NCBI RefSeq assembly: GCF_003056335.1
Contig: NZ_PYWA01000006.1
Location: forward strand, 248,001-312,000
Reading direction: 5' to 3'
DNA: 64,000 bases
From: Paracoccus indicus
GTDB taxonomy: Bacteria > Pseudomonadota > Alphaproteobacteria > Rhodobacterales > Rhodobacteraceae
Position numbers and translations under genes: made by a program. The notes beneath the pieces are model-generated. The model saw only the letters and a program-made list of their open reading frames with translations, did not search any database and was not told the DNA's origin. How positions within the stretch are numbered: position 1 is the stretch's first letter; every line of letters begins with the position of its first letter. Positions 8,064-16,070 of the stretch are shown here, piece by piece.

Positions 8064-8968
8064 TGGCTCGCAAGGATCTGCTGAAGGGGTTGATGACACC
8101 CCATTCCGATGACCGCCCTGCCCCGACAAGCGCCGCGCCCCGATCCAATCGGGGCGCGATCGGCGCTGTCAGCCAGTCGTTGTCCGAACTGAAGTCGCGC
8201 GCCCTCGTCGATGTCCCCGTCGAGATGATCGACATGGCCGGCATGACCGACCGCTTGGACGAAGACGACGAAGGCATTGCCGCGCTGAAAGCCTCGATCC
8301 GGGAATACGGGCAGCAGGTTCCCGTCCTGCTGCGTGAGAGCACGACCGAGGAAGGCCGGTTCGACATCGTCTTCGGGCGTCGGCGTGTCCGTGCCCTCAA
8401 GGAACTGCGCATGCCGGTTCGCGCAATGGTCCGCAACCTGACGGATCGGGAACTGGTCGTCGCGCAGGGTCAGGAGAACAACGCCCGCAAGAACCTGAGC
8501 TTCATCGAAAAGGCCAGTTTTGCCGCGCAGATGCAGGCAGCCGGATACGACCGCAAGGTCATCTGCGATGCGCTGTCGATCGACAAGACGGTGATTTCCC
8601 GGATGCTGGCGGTGATCGACGCCCTTCCACCTCAGCTGATCCAGGCGATCGGTTCGGCGCCCGGCGCCGGCCGTGACCGTTGGCTGACCCTGGTCGAGAA
8701 ATCCCGAGGCAAGCCGACCGACGCCTTGGTCGCCGCGGCCGAAGGAACCGATTCGGATGCGCGCTTCGTCGCCGTCCTGTCGTCGTTGACGCCACCCCGC
8801 CCCCCTGCCCTGCAAGAGCAGCTTTCCGACGAGGCAGGCAAGGTGCTTGGCAAGGCGCTGCGCCAGAAGCGCAAGACCGTGATCGAGCTGACCGGAGAAG
8901 GCCGCGCCTTTGGCGACTGGCTTCTGGAACAGCTTCCCGAACTTCACCGCCAGTGGAAAGACCGCTGA
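8063..8968 (+). CDS. repB: RepB, ParB-type centromere-binding protein
   Basis: A 301-residue protein. The ParB N-terminal domain includes GRRRVRALKEL near residue 105, the CTP-binding/arginine patch of ParB proteins, and is followed by a helix-turn-helix region around 150-185 (YDRKVICDALSIDKTVISRML). It binds parS and interacts with RepA for segregation; two matching parS sites lie within 1.4 kb downstream. The ATG at 8063 is chosen because GGGAGG lies six bases before it and it forms a TGATG overlap with repA; a GTG at 8060 is also possible. Confidence 0.92.
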   Translation: MARKDLLKGLMTPHSDDRPAPTSAAPRSNRGAIGAVSQSLSELKSRALVDVPVEMIDMAGMTDRLDEDDEGIAALKASIREYGQQVPVLLRESTTEEGRFDIVFGRRRVRALKELRMPVRAMVRNLTDRELVVAQGQENNARKNLSFIEKASFAAQMQAAGYDRKVICDALSIDKTVISRMLAVIDALPPQLIQAIGSAPGAGRDRWLTLVEKSRGKPTDALVAAAEGTDSDARFVAVLSSLTPPRPPALQEQLSDEAGKVLGKALRQKRKTVIELTGEGRAFGDWLLEQLPELHRQWKDR

Positions 8969-9020
8969 CGGGAAGAAACCCGCAACTTCAAAACAAGGAG
9001 GCACGAAGGAAAGACCTAAC

Positions 9021-9070
9021 AGAAAAGCCCCCCAGGACGTTAATCCCAGAGGGCCGCTTCTTGAACTCGC
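9021..9070 (-). ncRNA. Counter-transcribed RNA controlling repC (inc-alpha type)
   Basis: In the repB-repC gap the minus strand carries TTGACA, an 18-bp spacer and TATCAT (RC of 9077-9082), then about 50 nt ending in a stem formed by AAGCGGCCC and GGGGGGCTT followed by TTTT. This is the expected position and build of the small antisense RNA that limits RepC synthesis in repABC plasmids. Ends are estimated from promoter and terminator. Confidence 0.75.
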
Positions 9071-9091
9071 AACTCAATGATAGCGGCATTT

Positions 9092-9107
9092 GTTGACAGC
9101 TGTCAAC
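9092..9107. other. parS: parS centromere site 1
   Basis: Perfect 16-bp palindrome GTTGACAGCTGTCAAC, matching the repABC parS pattern GTTNNNNGCNNNNAAC. It contains the -35 hexamer of the antisense RNA promoter, so RepB binding could affect that promoter. Confidence 0.9.
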
Positions 9108-9167
9108 ACCGTCCTAGCGGGCGATCGAAGGTTTTTACCCCCGTGAAGTTTCATGAGGCACATTTCA

Positions 9168-10292
9168 ATGACGCCCTTTGGGCGGCAGCCGGTGACGGCT
9201 GGACTTCTGGCAGCCCATGCGCTGTCAGAGAATGCATCCCCCTGCCCTGATGCCGACAAATGGCAGGTGCTTCGGAATCTCACCGTTGCCCGAGAGGAGT
9301 ATGGCGTCAGCGACCGTGACTTGGCGGTACTGTCCGCGCTGATCTCCTTCTATCCGAAGCAGACCTTGGCAGATCGCGATGCACTCGTCGTCTTCCCGTC
9401 AAATGCTTCCTTGTGTGAGCGCGCACATGGGATGGCAGAGAGCACCTTGCGGCGTCACATCGCAGCCCTGGTCAAATCAGGTCTGATCATTCGGCGTGAC
9501 AGTCCGAACGGAAAACGCTTTGCGCGAAAGGCGCAGAATGGCATTCGGGTCGCCTACGGTTTCGATCTGCGCCCCCTGCTCGTCTTGGCGCAAGACATCG
9601 AAACGGCAGCCGAGAATGCGAGAGCTGCTGCCTTGCGGCTGCGCCTGATGCGTGAAGAGATCGTCATTCGCCTGCGCGACGTCAGAAAGATGCTTGAATG
9701 GACGGCAACGAACGGTGGTGACGGTGCTGCCGCCCTCGCGATTTGCTTGGAACTCCAAGGATCGCTTCGCCGAAAACCCAACTTGGCTCATTTGACCGAA
9801 ATCCAACAACGTCTGGATGCCTTGAACGTTCAATTCGAAAACGACGAACCGTCGAAAATGATCGGCGATGACAGCCAAAATGAGCGGCACTATCAGAATA
9901 CCATTACAGATAACCAAGATTCTGAAAATAGCAATGAAGCAGAATTGACCTTGGACGACGTGCTACAGGCGGCCCCTGAGATCGAGAGCTATTGCCAAGG
10001 CTCCATTTTGGAATGGCGAGATCTTGTCAGAACAGCTTGGTTTGTTTTTCCGATGCTTGGCATCACAATCGAGACTTGGGAGAACGCTCGCAAAGCGTTT
10101 GGTGATGTCCAGGCCGCCATAGTCCTTTCTTGCATGCTGCAGAGGGCTGGCTCAATTGCCAACCCCGGCGCATATCTGCGAACATTGACCAAGCAAGCGC
10201 TATTGGGACGCTTCTGCCCAAAACCTATGGTGGCAGCATTACCGAGATCAGTGAAAGCTAGCCGATGGAATGATCAGATCCACCGTTGTTGA
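9168..10292 (+). CDS. repC: RepC replication initiator
   Basis: A 374-residue initiator of repABC plasmids. The N-terminal part (TPFGRQPVTAGLLAAHAL, then a winged helix with SNASLCERAHGMAESTLRRH) is typical, and the C-terminal part ends in a conserved helical block (WENARKAFGDVQAAIVLSCM, NPGAYLRTLTKQA). RepC starts replication, with the origin usually inside its own coding region. ATG 9168 has GAGG nine bases upstream and gives the family's normal beginning; ATG 9153 is an alternative. Base composition is visibly more AT-rich than repA/repB, particularly in the central third, as expected where an origin lies. Its last codons overlap parS site 2. Confidence 0.93.
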   Translation: MTPFGRQPVTAGLLAAHALSENASPCPDADKWQVLRNLTVAREEYGVSDRDLAVLSALISFYPKQTLADRDALVVFPSNASLCERAHGMAESTLRRHIAALVKSGLIIRRDSPNGKRFARKAQNGIRVAYGFDLRPLLVLAQDIETAAENARAAALRLRLMREEIVIRLRDVRKMLEWTATNGGDGAAALAICLELQGSLRRKPNLAHLTEIQQRLDALNVQFENDEPSKMIGDDSQNERHYQNTITDNQDSENSNEAELTLDDVLQAAPEIESYCQGSILEWRDLVRTAWFVFPMLGITIETWENARKAFGDVQAAIVLSCMLQRAGSIANPGAYLRTLTKQALLGRFCPKPMVAALPRSVKASRWNDQIHRC

Positions 10293-10303
10293 CAGCTGTC
10301 AAC
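10288..10303. other. parS: parS centromere site 2, overlapping repC stop
   Basis: The same 16-bp palindrome GTTGACAGCTGTCAAC as at 9092. It overlaps the repC stop codon (10290-10292), so the two centromere sites bracket repC almost exactly. Confidence 0.9.
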
Positions 10304-10419
10304 TTTGGCAAAGTGTACATCTCATCGATTTAGGACTGGGCTTGTTTTCAGCATTCACCGTGCTGCCAGCGACGACCTGCCAAGCGTCATAACTTCAGAA
10401 AGAACAGGAACAACGATCC

Positions 10420-10728
10420 ATGGCAAATTCTGATGATGAACCAGTATTGGACAACGCCTCGGTCGTGTTGAAAAGCCAAAACCGCCAAGCGGATTGGCGA
10501 CGCGCAAATCCAAAGAAATACCGTGCCCATCTGCTGGTTCACCGCGCGCTGGTCACCGGGCATTTGAAGAAAGAACCATGTGAAGTTTGTGGCGCAGAGA
10601 CGGTGGATGCGCATCATGACAGCTATGAACGACCTCTTGACGTGAGATGGCTGTGCCGGCGGCATCACATCAAGCTTCATCGTTACGGAGAAGACCTGTT
10701 CCCAATCGCAGGTCCACGTAAAAAATAG
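10420..10728 (+). CDS. Small HNH/zinc-finger-like protein
   Basis: A 102-residue protein. The C-terminal half has CEVCG, then AHHDSYERPLDVRWLC and RRHH, a Cys4/His arrangement like the zinc knuckle and ββα core of small HNH-type proteins found on phages and plasmids. The N-terminal half is basic (ADWRRANPKKYRAHLLVHRAL). Whether it is a nuclease or only a DNA-binding protein cannot be decided; the second catalytic His of HNH may be one of the two in AHHD. It stands alone 117 bp after repC with AGGA upstream. Confidence 0.6.
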   Translation: MANSDDEPVLDNASVVLKSQNRQADWRRANPKKYRAHLLVHRALVTGHLKKEPCEVCGAETVDAHHDSYERPLDVRWLCRRHHIKLHRYGEDLFPIAGPRKK

Positions 10729-11355
10729 TCCGTGGTAAGAAATAAGGTGGGCACATAGCCATTCATCCTCAGCAGAATTGCCACCCATATCCATCAGTTT
10801 GCTTCACGTAGATTATCCGAGAACTTCGCTGTGCGCGGACTTCAAACAGATGAGTTGGCAAGGCAACGGATTACATGGTCATTCCTCAAGGAGCTTCTGA
10901 GCGGTGGGGACCGACAATGCTTCAGATTGGTACCATGTCGAACACCAAAGTTATCCATTAGGCAAGCGCGCAACTCCGAAGGTTGCATTGCTATTTGCTA
11001 GTACTGCGTAATAAAAATGTAGTGTGATGAAGTTCTACACCGAGGTCACGCCAAGTGCACTTACGATATTGGTACAGCCAGCCATATCGGGCCGCGATAC
11101 TGGCCGACGGAAACCAAGGCTGAACCGTCCTGTGCGATGACCAGTTGATGGACGGGTAGGGCGCCCATCGCAAGCCGCGGTCATATCCTGTTTGGGCCGC
11201 TAACCGATAAGGTCGCAATTCGTTTGACGGTAAACCGCAGTGGATCCCTCAATATTTGGGCATCCTTTTTCGACAGCAAACCTGAAAGATGAGATGGTGA
11301 TACCGCCCTGCTAGCGAAGCAACGAAGCGGTGCTGCTTTATGTTTGTATGGCTGT
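10729..11355. other. Gene-free stretch, more AT-rich
   Basis: About 630 bp between the HNH-like gene and the recombinase. No reading frame here has recognisable domains or good codon use. Base composition is lower in GC than the flanking operons. It may be part of the plasmid origin-proximal region or decayed sequence. Confidence 0.4.
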
Positions 11356-12237
11356 TCAAAGCAATCCCATCTTCCTAGCTCTCGTCAGCAGCATGTTCAC
11401 CGAAGAAGGCTGCCACTTATTGCGACCGCGAGGGGTGCGCTCACGCATGGATTCCAATCGGTCGCAGATGCCTTGCAGGGTGATATCGGGATCCGCCCCT
11501 TTGATGGCGGCCACGATCGTCAGCAAGCGATCATCACCTACGCGCCGGGCAGCGCGTTCAAGTACTTCCGATGGCAGGAAGCCGTCGCGAACATAGGCCC
11601 GCACAGCCCTCAGCAGGCGTGTCTGGGTCCATTTCCGGTCCCGGGGCAGGGAGGCGTTGATGACGCGAAGTACATCGTCCCATGCCATGTGCGGGCGCAA
11701 TCGGCGAACTTGTGGCACCCACTCGGATGCAGTGTGACCCAGCCTCTCCATATAGCCGTCTTGCCGTGCCAAGCGGATCTTGCGAAGTGCATCCGGCTCG
11801 CGCGCGCGAAGCCCGGGATTGCCGCCGATCCGACCTTCGAGACGTGCGCTGGCAAGCCCCGCCTTTGTGCGTTCGCGGATCAGAGCCCGCTCGAATTCGG
11901 CTGCCGCCCCAAGCACCTGTAGCGTGAACTTGCCCTGAGGTGACGCCGTATCGATCGGATCCTCGATCGAACGAAAGAACGCGCCCTTTGCTTCGAGCTG
12001 CTCGATCACTTCCAGCAGATGAGAGAGTGACCGGGCAAGGCGATCAATTCGAACAACGACCAGCGTGTCACCCTTGCCGATACCATCCAGTACAGCCCTC
12101 AGGACGGGGCGGGTGCGATTGCCACCCGAAGCATGTTCCTCGCGGATCCAGACGCACCCGGCCGCTTTCAGCGCTTGAGCCTGGGGCGCGAGCGTCTGCT
12201 CATCGGTCGAGACGCGCGCATAGCCAATCAGTGGCAT
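11356..12237 (-). CDS. Serine recombinase (resolvase/invertase family)
   Basis: A 293-residue serine recombinase. The catalytic domain starts MPLIGYARVSTDEQ with nucleophile Ser10, followed by the arginine-rich active-site motif VVVRIDRLARSLSHL and the E-helix AAAEFERALIRERT. The C-terminal 110 residues are longer than the single helix-turn-helix of Tn3 resolvases (about 185 aa total) and end in a domain with repeated Ala/Arg-rich helices, a layout seen in plasmid and Tn-associated recombinases. It could resolve plasmid multimers or belong to a lost transposon; no tnpA is present beside it. A perfect 14-bp palindrome lies 41 bp upstream of the start. Confidence 0.85.
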   Translation of the reverse strand: MPLIGYARVSTDEQTLAPQAQALKAAGCVWIREEHASGGNRTRPVLRAVLDGIGKGDTLVVVRIDRLARSLSHLLEVIEQLEAKGAFFRSIEDPIDTASPQGKFTLQVLGAAAEFERALIRERTKAGLASARLEGRIGGNPGLRAREPDALRKIRLARQDGYMERLGHTASEWVPQVRRLRPHMAWDDVLRVINASLPRDRKWTQTRLLRAVRAYVRDGFLPSEVLERAARRVGDDRLLTIVAAIKGADPDITLQGICDRLESMRERTPRGRNKWQPSSVNMLLTRARKMGLL

Positions 12238-12277
12238 ATCTGAACCATATTCAATTTTGGAAGTCGTGAGTAAACGA

Positions 12278-12291
12278 CCGTTTGCAAACGG
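12278..12291. promoter_or_regulatory. Perfect palindrome upstream of serine recombinase
   Basis: CCGTTTGCAAACGG, 14 bp, perfectly self-complementary, 41 bp before the recombinase start. It could be an operator or a crossover/res subsite bound by the recombinase dimer. Function is inferred from position only. Confidence 0.45.
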
Positions 12292-12450
12292 CGGCAAGCA
12301 GAATTTAGGCCCGGTTTGCATGGATACCTGAATCACGCGCGATCAATCGTGACTGAATTTGGTGTCATCGCTGGTATTTCGGGCGACATGTCCGACGCAT
12401 CCTGATCTAGCTCCACCGCTGATAGGAATGGCAATTGTCCCGACCGTATT

Positions 12451-12479
12451 TTGAAAATGTTGAGCAAGTGAATTATACT
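12451..12479 (+). promoter_or_regulatory. Strong sigma70-type promoter
   Basis: TTGAAA (12451-12456) and TATACT (12474-12479) with a 17-bp spacer, 44 bp upstream of the RHE_PE00001-type gene. A second TATACT occurs 16 bp further on. The region is strikingly AT-rich compared with its surroundings. Confidence 0.6.
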
Positions 12480-12522
12480 CAAACTATGCTATACTTTGTC
12501 CGTGATAGTGGCGGAAAATCAT

Positions 12523-13722
12523 ATGCATAATGAATCACTTCTTCTGCAAGCCGAGACCCAAGCTGCGAGGGTCGAAGGCATTCTCTTGGCCGATCCTGCC
12601 TTGGCCGGGCTGTGGCGTATGGAGACGAGCCTTCTGGAGGCTGCCGCATCGGTCGGGCTCGAGGGGGAGCGCATCTCGACGCAGGGAATGGTCCTTCGCC
12701 TGACCAGGGGAACCGCAATGGAACAAGATGCCCGTTCTGCCGAGATGGCCTTGCAGGTACTTTCCATCATCCGGCGGCCAGGCAACCCATTCGACGCACC
12801 AGTTACGACGCTGCGCCGGATCGAAGCGGCGGCGTCGCCCATAGGTCAGACACGCGACGAGGGCGATCGTCTCGAGGATGCTGAACTGGCTTTGGTGATG
12901 CAGGCCGGGCGCAGCTGGACCCACGTTCCGATTCTGGCGGGATGGTGCGCAGCGGCCAGCTATGCCTTCCGTTCTCGACGCAGCAGCCCGGTGGCCGAGC
13001 GACTGGTCTTCATGGTCGTGGAAGGTGCCGCGCGGCATCTGCGAGGTTTGACTGCCGATCGGAAGGGTGGCCGCGATGATCTGGATGAGAGGGCAGGGGG
13101 CCTGCTGATGCCCGTCAGCGCCGGATGGATCGCGGCACCATCAGTGTCGCTGACCCGCAACGGCTTTCGGATCTGGTCACCGCTGAGCGGCTTGGAAACG
13201 TTCCTGGAGGCCGCCACGCAGAGTCTTTCGTATGAGCTTGGCCATCTTGGGGCCCTGCGTCATGAATTGGCCCGTCTCTCGGCCATGACGTCTTCTGCGC
13301 GCGGTCGGTCGCGGCTTGGCGACCTGATTACCTATCTAAGGACACAGCCGGTAATCAGTTCAGCGATGGTCATGGATCATCTGGGCGTGACGCGACGGAC
13401 AGCCCTGTCTCTGATCGGCGAGCTGGTCGATACCGGGTGCCTCAACAACCTCACCGCCCGCAGCACGTCCCGGCTTTGGGCGTTGCCATCCCTCGCTGCG
13501 CGGATGGGCCATGCGGGAAGGGCAGGGGCAATTCATGGGCGGATGTCACCCGGTCGCGAGACACGAAGCGATGCCTCAGGTCAAAAAGGCCGATCGGATC
13601 AGTTGCCTGAGGAACGTGACGAAGCCCAGCTCGACCGGATCATGGCGCATCTGGATGCCGCCATGTCGGGCGTCGATGAAGTCGTGCGTCGAGCTGGAAG
13701 CGAACGGCGAAAAAATGAGTAG
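12523..13722 (+). CDS. RHE_PE00001-family protein (DUF1612 with HTH)
   Basis: A 399-residue protein of the plasmid-associated family named after RHE_PE00001, containing DUF1612 in the centre and a C-terminal helix-turn-helix (ISSAMVMDHLGVTRRTALSLIGELVDTGCLNNLT). The central part has LAGWCAAASYAFRSRRSSP and GWIAAPSVSLTRNGFRIW. No biochemical function is established; the HTH suggests a DNA-binding or Fic-like regulatory role. The last 60 residues are polar and likely disordered. ATG 12523 follows a purine-rich GCGGAAAA; a TTG at 12496 would add nine residues. It is common on rhizobial and rhodobacterial plasmids, which fits the repABC context. Confidence 0.7.
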   Translation: MHNESLLLQAETQAARVEGILLADPALAGLWRMETSLLEAAASVGLEGERISTQGMVLRLTRGTAMEQDARSAEMALQVLSIIRRPGNPFDAPVTTLRRIEAAASPIGQTRDEGDRLEDAELALVMQAGRSWTHVPILAGWCAAASYAFRSRRSSPVAERLVFMVVEGAARHLRGLTADRKGGRDDLDERAGGLLMPVSAGWIAAPSVSLTRNGFRIWSPLSGLETFLEAATQSLSYELGHLGALRHELARLSAMTSSARGRSRLGDLITYLRTQPVISSAMVMDHLGVTRRTALSLIGELVDTGCLNNLTARSTSRLWALPSLAARMGHAGRAGAIHGRMSPGRETRSDASGQKGRSDQLPEERDEAQLDRIMAHLDAAMSGVDEVVRRAGSERRKNE

Positions 13723-13783
13723 ACTGGTTCAATCCGTTCATTCAGATATCCGATGAGAAGGAAGGCAGGTCTCGGGGAATTAC

Positions 13784-13875
13784 TTTTGGTCTTCGGCGAC
13801 GCAACGATGACCACTGCGCAGCTCGGTTGCCCGACCCACCACTGCGACATCGTCGAAACCGGTAGCAAGATTTGG
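13784..13875 (+). pseudogene. IS21-family istB C-terminal remnant
   Basis: One frame reads LLLVFGDATMTTAQLG followed by THHCDIVETG, close to the conserved C-terminus of IstB helper ATPases of IS21 elements (VFGDATMTTALLDRLTHHC). It has substitutions in the core, no upstream part, and stops matching a few bases before the IS6-type left end at 13879, so the IS6 element or its ancestor probably inserted here. Confidence 0.6.
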
Positions 13876-13878
13876 CCC

Positions 13879-14680
13879 GGTTCTATCGCACATTATGCGT
13901 CTATGACTGCCTCGACTTCAGCCGACAATCTGACAGAATGTTCGAAATGGGCGAAGCTCTGGTCCGAACTGCCCCTTCCGGATCATGTTGACCAGCTCGA
14001 TCCCGGCGATCGTTGACGCGGTTGACTTGAAGCTCTTGAAGCCGACCATTGGTCTTACCCGGCGCTTTACGGAGCGGTCGCCTTGCTCGACCAGATTGTT
14101 AAGATACTTGATCCGCACCATCTCGATCGGGACTGGGCATCCGAACGGCTTCGAGATCTGGATGATGTCCTTGATGCCTTCGGTGTTGGCTGCACTCTTG
14201 TCGATGACGATTTTGCGGGGCAGGCCGTTCACCTCCATCGAGCAGGCGAAGAACTTGATCGCCGCGGGCTTGTTGCAGCGCTCCGAGAGCATGAAGTCCA
14301 GCGTCTTCCCGAACTTGTCCACGGCGCGATAAAGATAGACCCAATGGCTTTTACGTTGATGTAGGTCTCATCGATGCGCCAGTATCTGTCAGCGGGCCGC
14401 TTGCGGCGGCGCGCATCTTCCGAGACCTGAGCCACGTGCCTCTTCACCCAAAGGTTGGGTGTGGCATGGTCAACCATGAAACCCCGCTCGACCATGATCT
14501 CCTCGACGACGCGGTAAGACACCCCGTAGCGAAGGTGGAAGAAGACCGCGTGCAAGATCACGTCTTGGGAAAGTGGCTCCTTTGAATGATACGCTCATGA
14601 CTCAATCCTCATCAGCACGGCCGACTTTGCACCATTCCATCCTTCCGGATTGTATCTCACAAAAAATTTGCGACAGATCC
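13879..14680 (-). mobile_element. Degraded IS6-family insertion sequence
   Basis: About 800 bp, the size of IS6-family elements. Imperfect terminal inverted repeats are visible: GGTTCTATCGCA at 13879-13890 and GGATCTGTCGCA read inward from 14680. No 8-bp direct repeat flanks it, so either the flanks were rearranged or the ends have decayed. The transposase inside is frameshifted. Confidence 0.65.
13918..14598 (-). pseudogene. IS6-family transposase, two frameshifts
   Basis: The product can be rebuilt only by changing frame twice. After a start at 14598 (SVSFKGATFP) a missing base near 14565 shifts into VILHAVFFHLRYGVSYR and RPADRYWRIDETYINVK; a second one-base loss in the A-run opposite 14349-14352 shifts into HWVYLYRAVDKFGKTLDF. 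The DDE residues are all recognisable (D in RIDETYI, D in VIDKSAAN, E in NNLVEQGDRS). The element is therefore recent in origin but no longer able to make its own transposase, unless the shifts are sequencing errors. Confidence 0.8.
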
Positions 14681-15029
14681 ACGTGGCAGTTAGCGTTTCC
14701 TCCCGATGCTTCGAGAGTATCACGCCGCCAAAACCTCCCGGATTGCTGGGGATCCGAGCAAACCCCGGGCAGGCACTGCGGATCCGTCAACGCCCGTCCG
14801 TCTGCAGAAGGTCACGCAGGCACCGTGCGGAACGCCCCCCGCTTTGCCACAAGGCTTTCGTCCTTCGTGAAGAACGGCTCAGTGGCCAGCGCGCTTTCGA
14901 ATTGCGCCTGCAAAGCCATGATTGGAGCATGCATCGACTGCTGGGCGCTACCCCCCCTTGTGAAGCTCACTTACAGGCGCAAGGATCGCGTATCAGGTCA
15001 TGTATGCATGTCGCGAAGGAGATCGAGGG
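14681..15029. other. Gene-free stretch before lysR
   Basis: About 350 bp following the IS6 right end. No recognisable coding or RNA feature. The lysR promoter is expected in the last 100 bp. Confidence 0.35.
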
Positions 15030-15950
15030 TTGAACCGTGGCAATTTAGATCTTCGGCTGCTGGGCTACTTCTTCCGCACCGCTCAGACCGGCAATATCAC
15101 GCGGGCGGCCGCGGAACTGAACGTGGCGCAGCCCACGCTCTCCAAGGCGCTGAAGCTGTTGGAGGACCAGGTCGGCACCCCCCTTTTGGAACGCCATGCG
15201 CATGGCATCACCCTGACACCGATCGGGGCGCGGCTGGCCGAACACGCGGCGGTGGTCGTGGCACAGGTACGGGATGCAGCGGCCGAGATGGCGCAGCTGC
15301 AGACAGGACAAGGCGGTAATGTGCATATAGGCGCCGGACCGTCTTGGATGCGGCGCATGCTGCCCGAGGCGATCACACGGGTGGTCGCGCAACGACCCAG
15401 CTTGATGGTCGAAGTTCACACCGGCTTCGACGAATCCCTGCTGGGCATGCTGGCCAAGGGCGCGCTCGATTTCGTCGTTGCCGAAAGACCGTTGGGCGGA
15501 GAGAGCGGCAATCTGGAGTTCCACTTCCTGACCTCGGACGACCTGATCGTCGTCGGACGGGCAAGCCATCCGCTGGCGGGGCGCGACCGCGTGCCGGCAA
15601 TCGACGCGCTAAGCTCGGCATGGGCGCTGCCTCCGCGCGATACCCTTGCGCGGCGCAAACTTGATGGTCGGGCAATCAGCCTTGGCCATACTCCGCCGCA
15701 GGCCAATGTCGTCTCGACCTCGCTGTCATTTCTTCTGACGCATGCCGGTCAGGCGGATACCCTGATATATACCACGCGCTCTCACTTGTTGACGCCCGAA
15801 GGTGGGAACCTGGTCGAAATCGACGTGCCGGAGCTTGTGACGAACCGACAGGCCGGACTGATTTTCCGCAGCCCCGGGCTTTTGACACCGGCGGCCCGGG
15901 TGATCGCCGATGCACTGATCGAAGAATGCGCTGCCGATCCGCGCAACTAA
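15030..15950 (+). CDS. LysR-family regulator of the sulfatase/ABC operon
   Basis: A 306-residue LysR-type regulator. The N-terminal winged helix is clear (GNITRAAAELNVAQPTLSKALKLLEDQ), followed by a co-inducer-binding domain of usual length. TTG at 15030 is the best start because AAGGAG lies eight bases upstream and the protein then begins like other family members; an in-frame ATG at 15000 would add ten residues. It lies upstream of, and in the same direction as, the ABC/sulfatase genes, with a strong palindrome between them. It probably senses the imported sulfated compound or its product and activates the operon. Confidence 0.85.
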   Translation: MNRGNLDLRLLGYFFRTAQTGNITRAAAELNVAQPTLSKALKLLEDQVGTPLLERHAHGITLTPIGARLAEHAAVVVAQVRDAAAEMAQLQTGQGGNVHIGAGPSWMRRMLPEAITRVVAQRPSLMVEVHTGFDESLLGMLAKGALDFVVAERPLGGESGNLEFHFLTSDDLIVVGRASHPLAGRDRVPAIDALSSAWALPPRDTLARRKLDGRAISLGHTPPQANVVSTSLSFLLTHAGQADTLIYTTRSHLLTPEGGNLVEIDVPELVTNRQAGLIFRSPGLLTPAARVIADALIEECAADPRN

Positions 15951-15971
15951 GCCATAGCCATTGGCTATGGC
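15951..15971. promoter_or_regulatory. Perfect inverted repeat, likely LysR operator
   Basis: GCCATAGCC, a 3-bp loop, then GGCTATGGC directly after the lysR stop codon and 100 bp upstream of the binding-protein gene. It contains the T-N11-A pattern of LysR boxes. No T-run follows, so it is less likely to be a terminator. Confidence 0.55.
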
Positions 15972-16070
15972 GTGGCAAATTCTTTGCACTTCAGGAATTG
16001 CAGCCAGAGGGGGTAAGGTGAAGGACAAGCGATGCGGGAGGCATCGTAGACGCCATAACTGGGAGGTCAC

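Noticed and set aside
8969..8990. Small CGGG/CCCG hairpin after repB as a terminator
   Set aside because: Four-base stem without T-run; repC is expected to be co-transcribed with repAB.
14681..15029. Continuation of istB or IS6 sequence to the right of the IS6 element
   Set aside because: No match to the missing IstB C-terminal residues or other IS sequence could be seen, so no second boundary is claimed.
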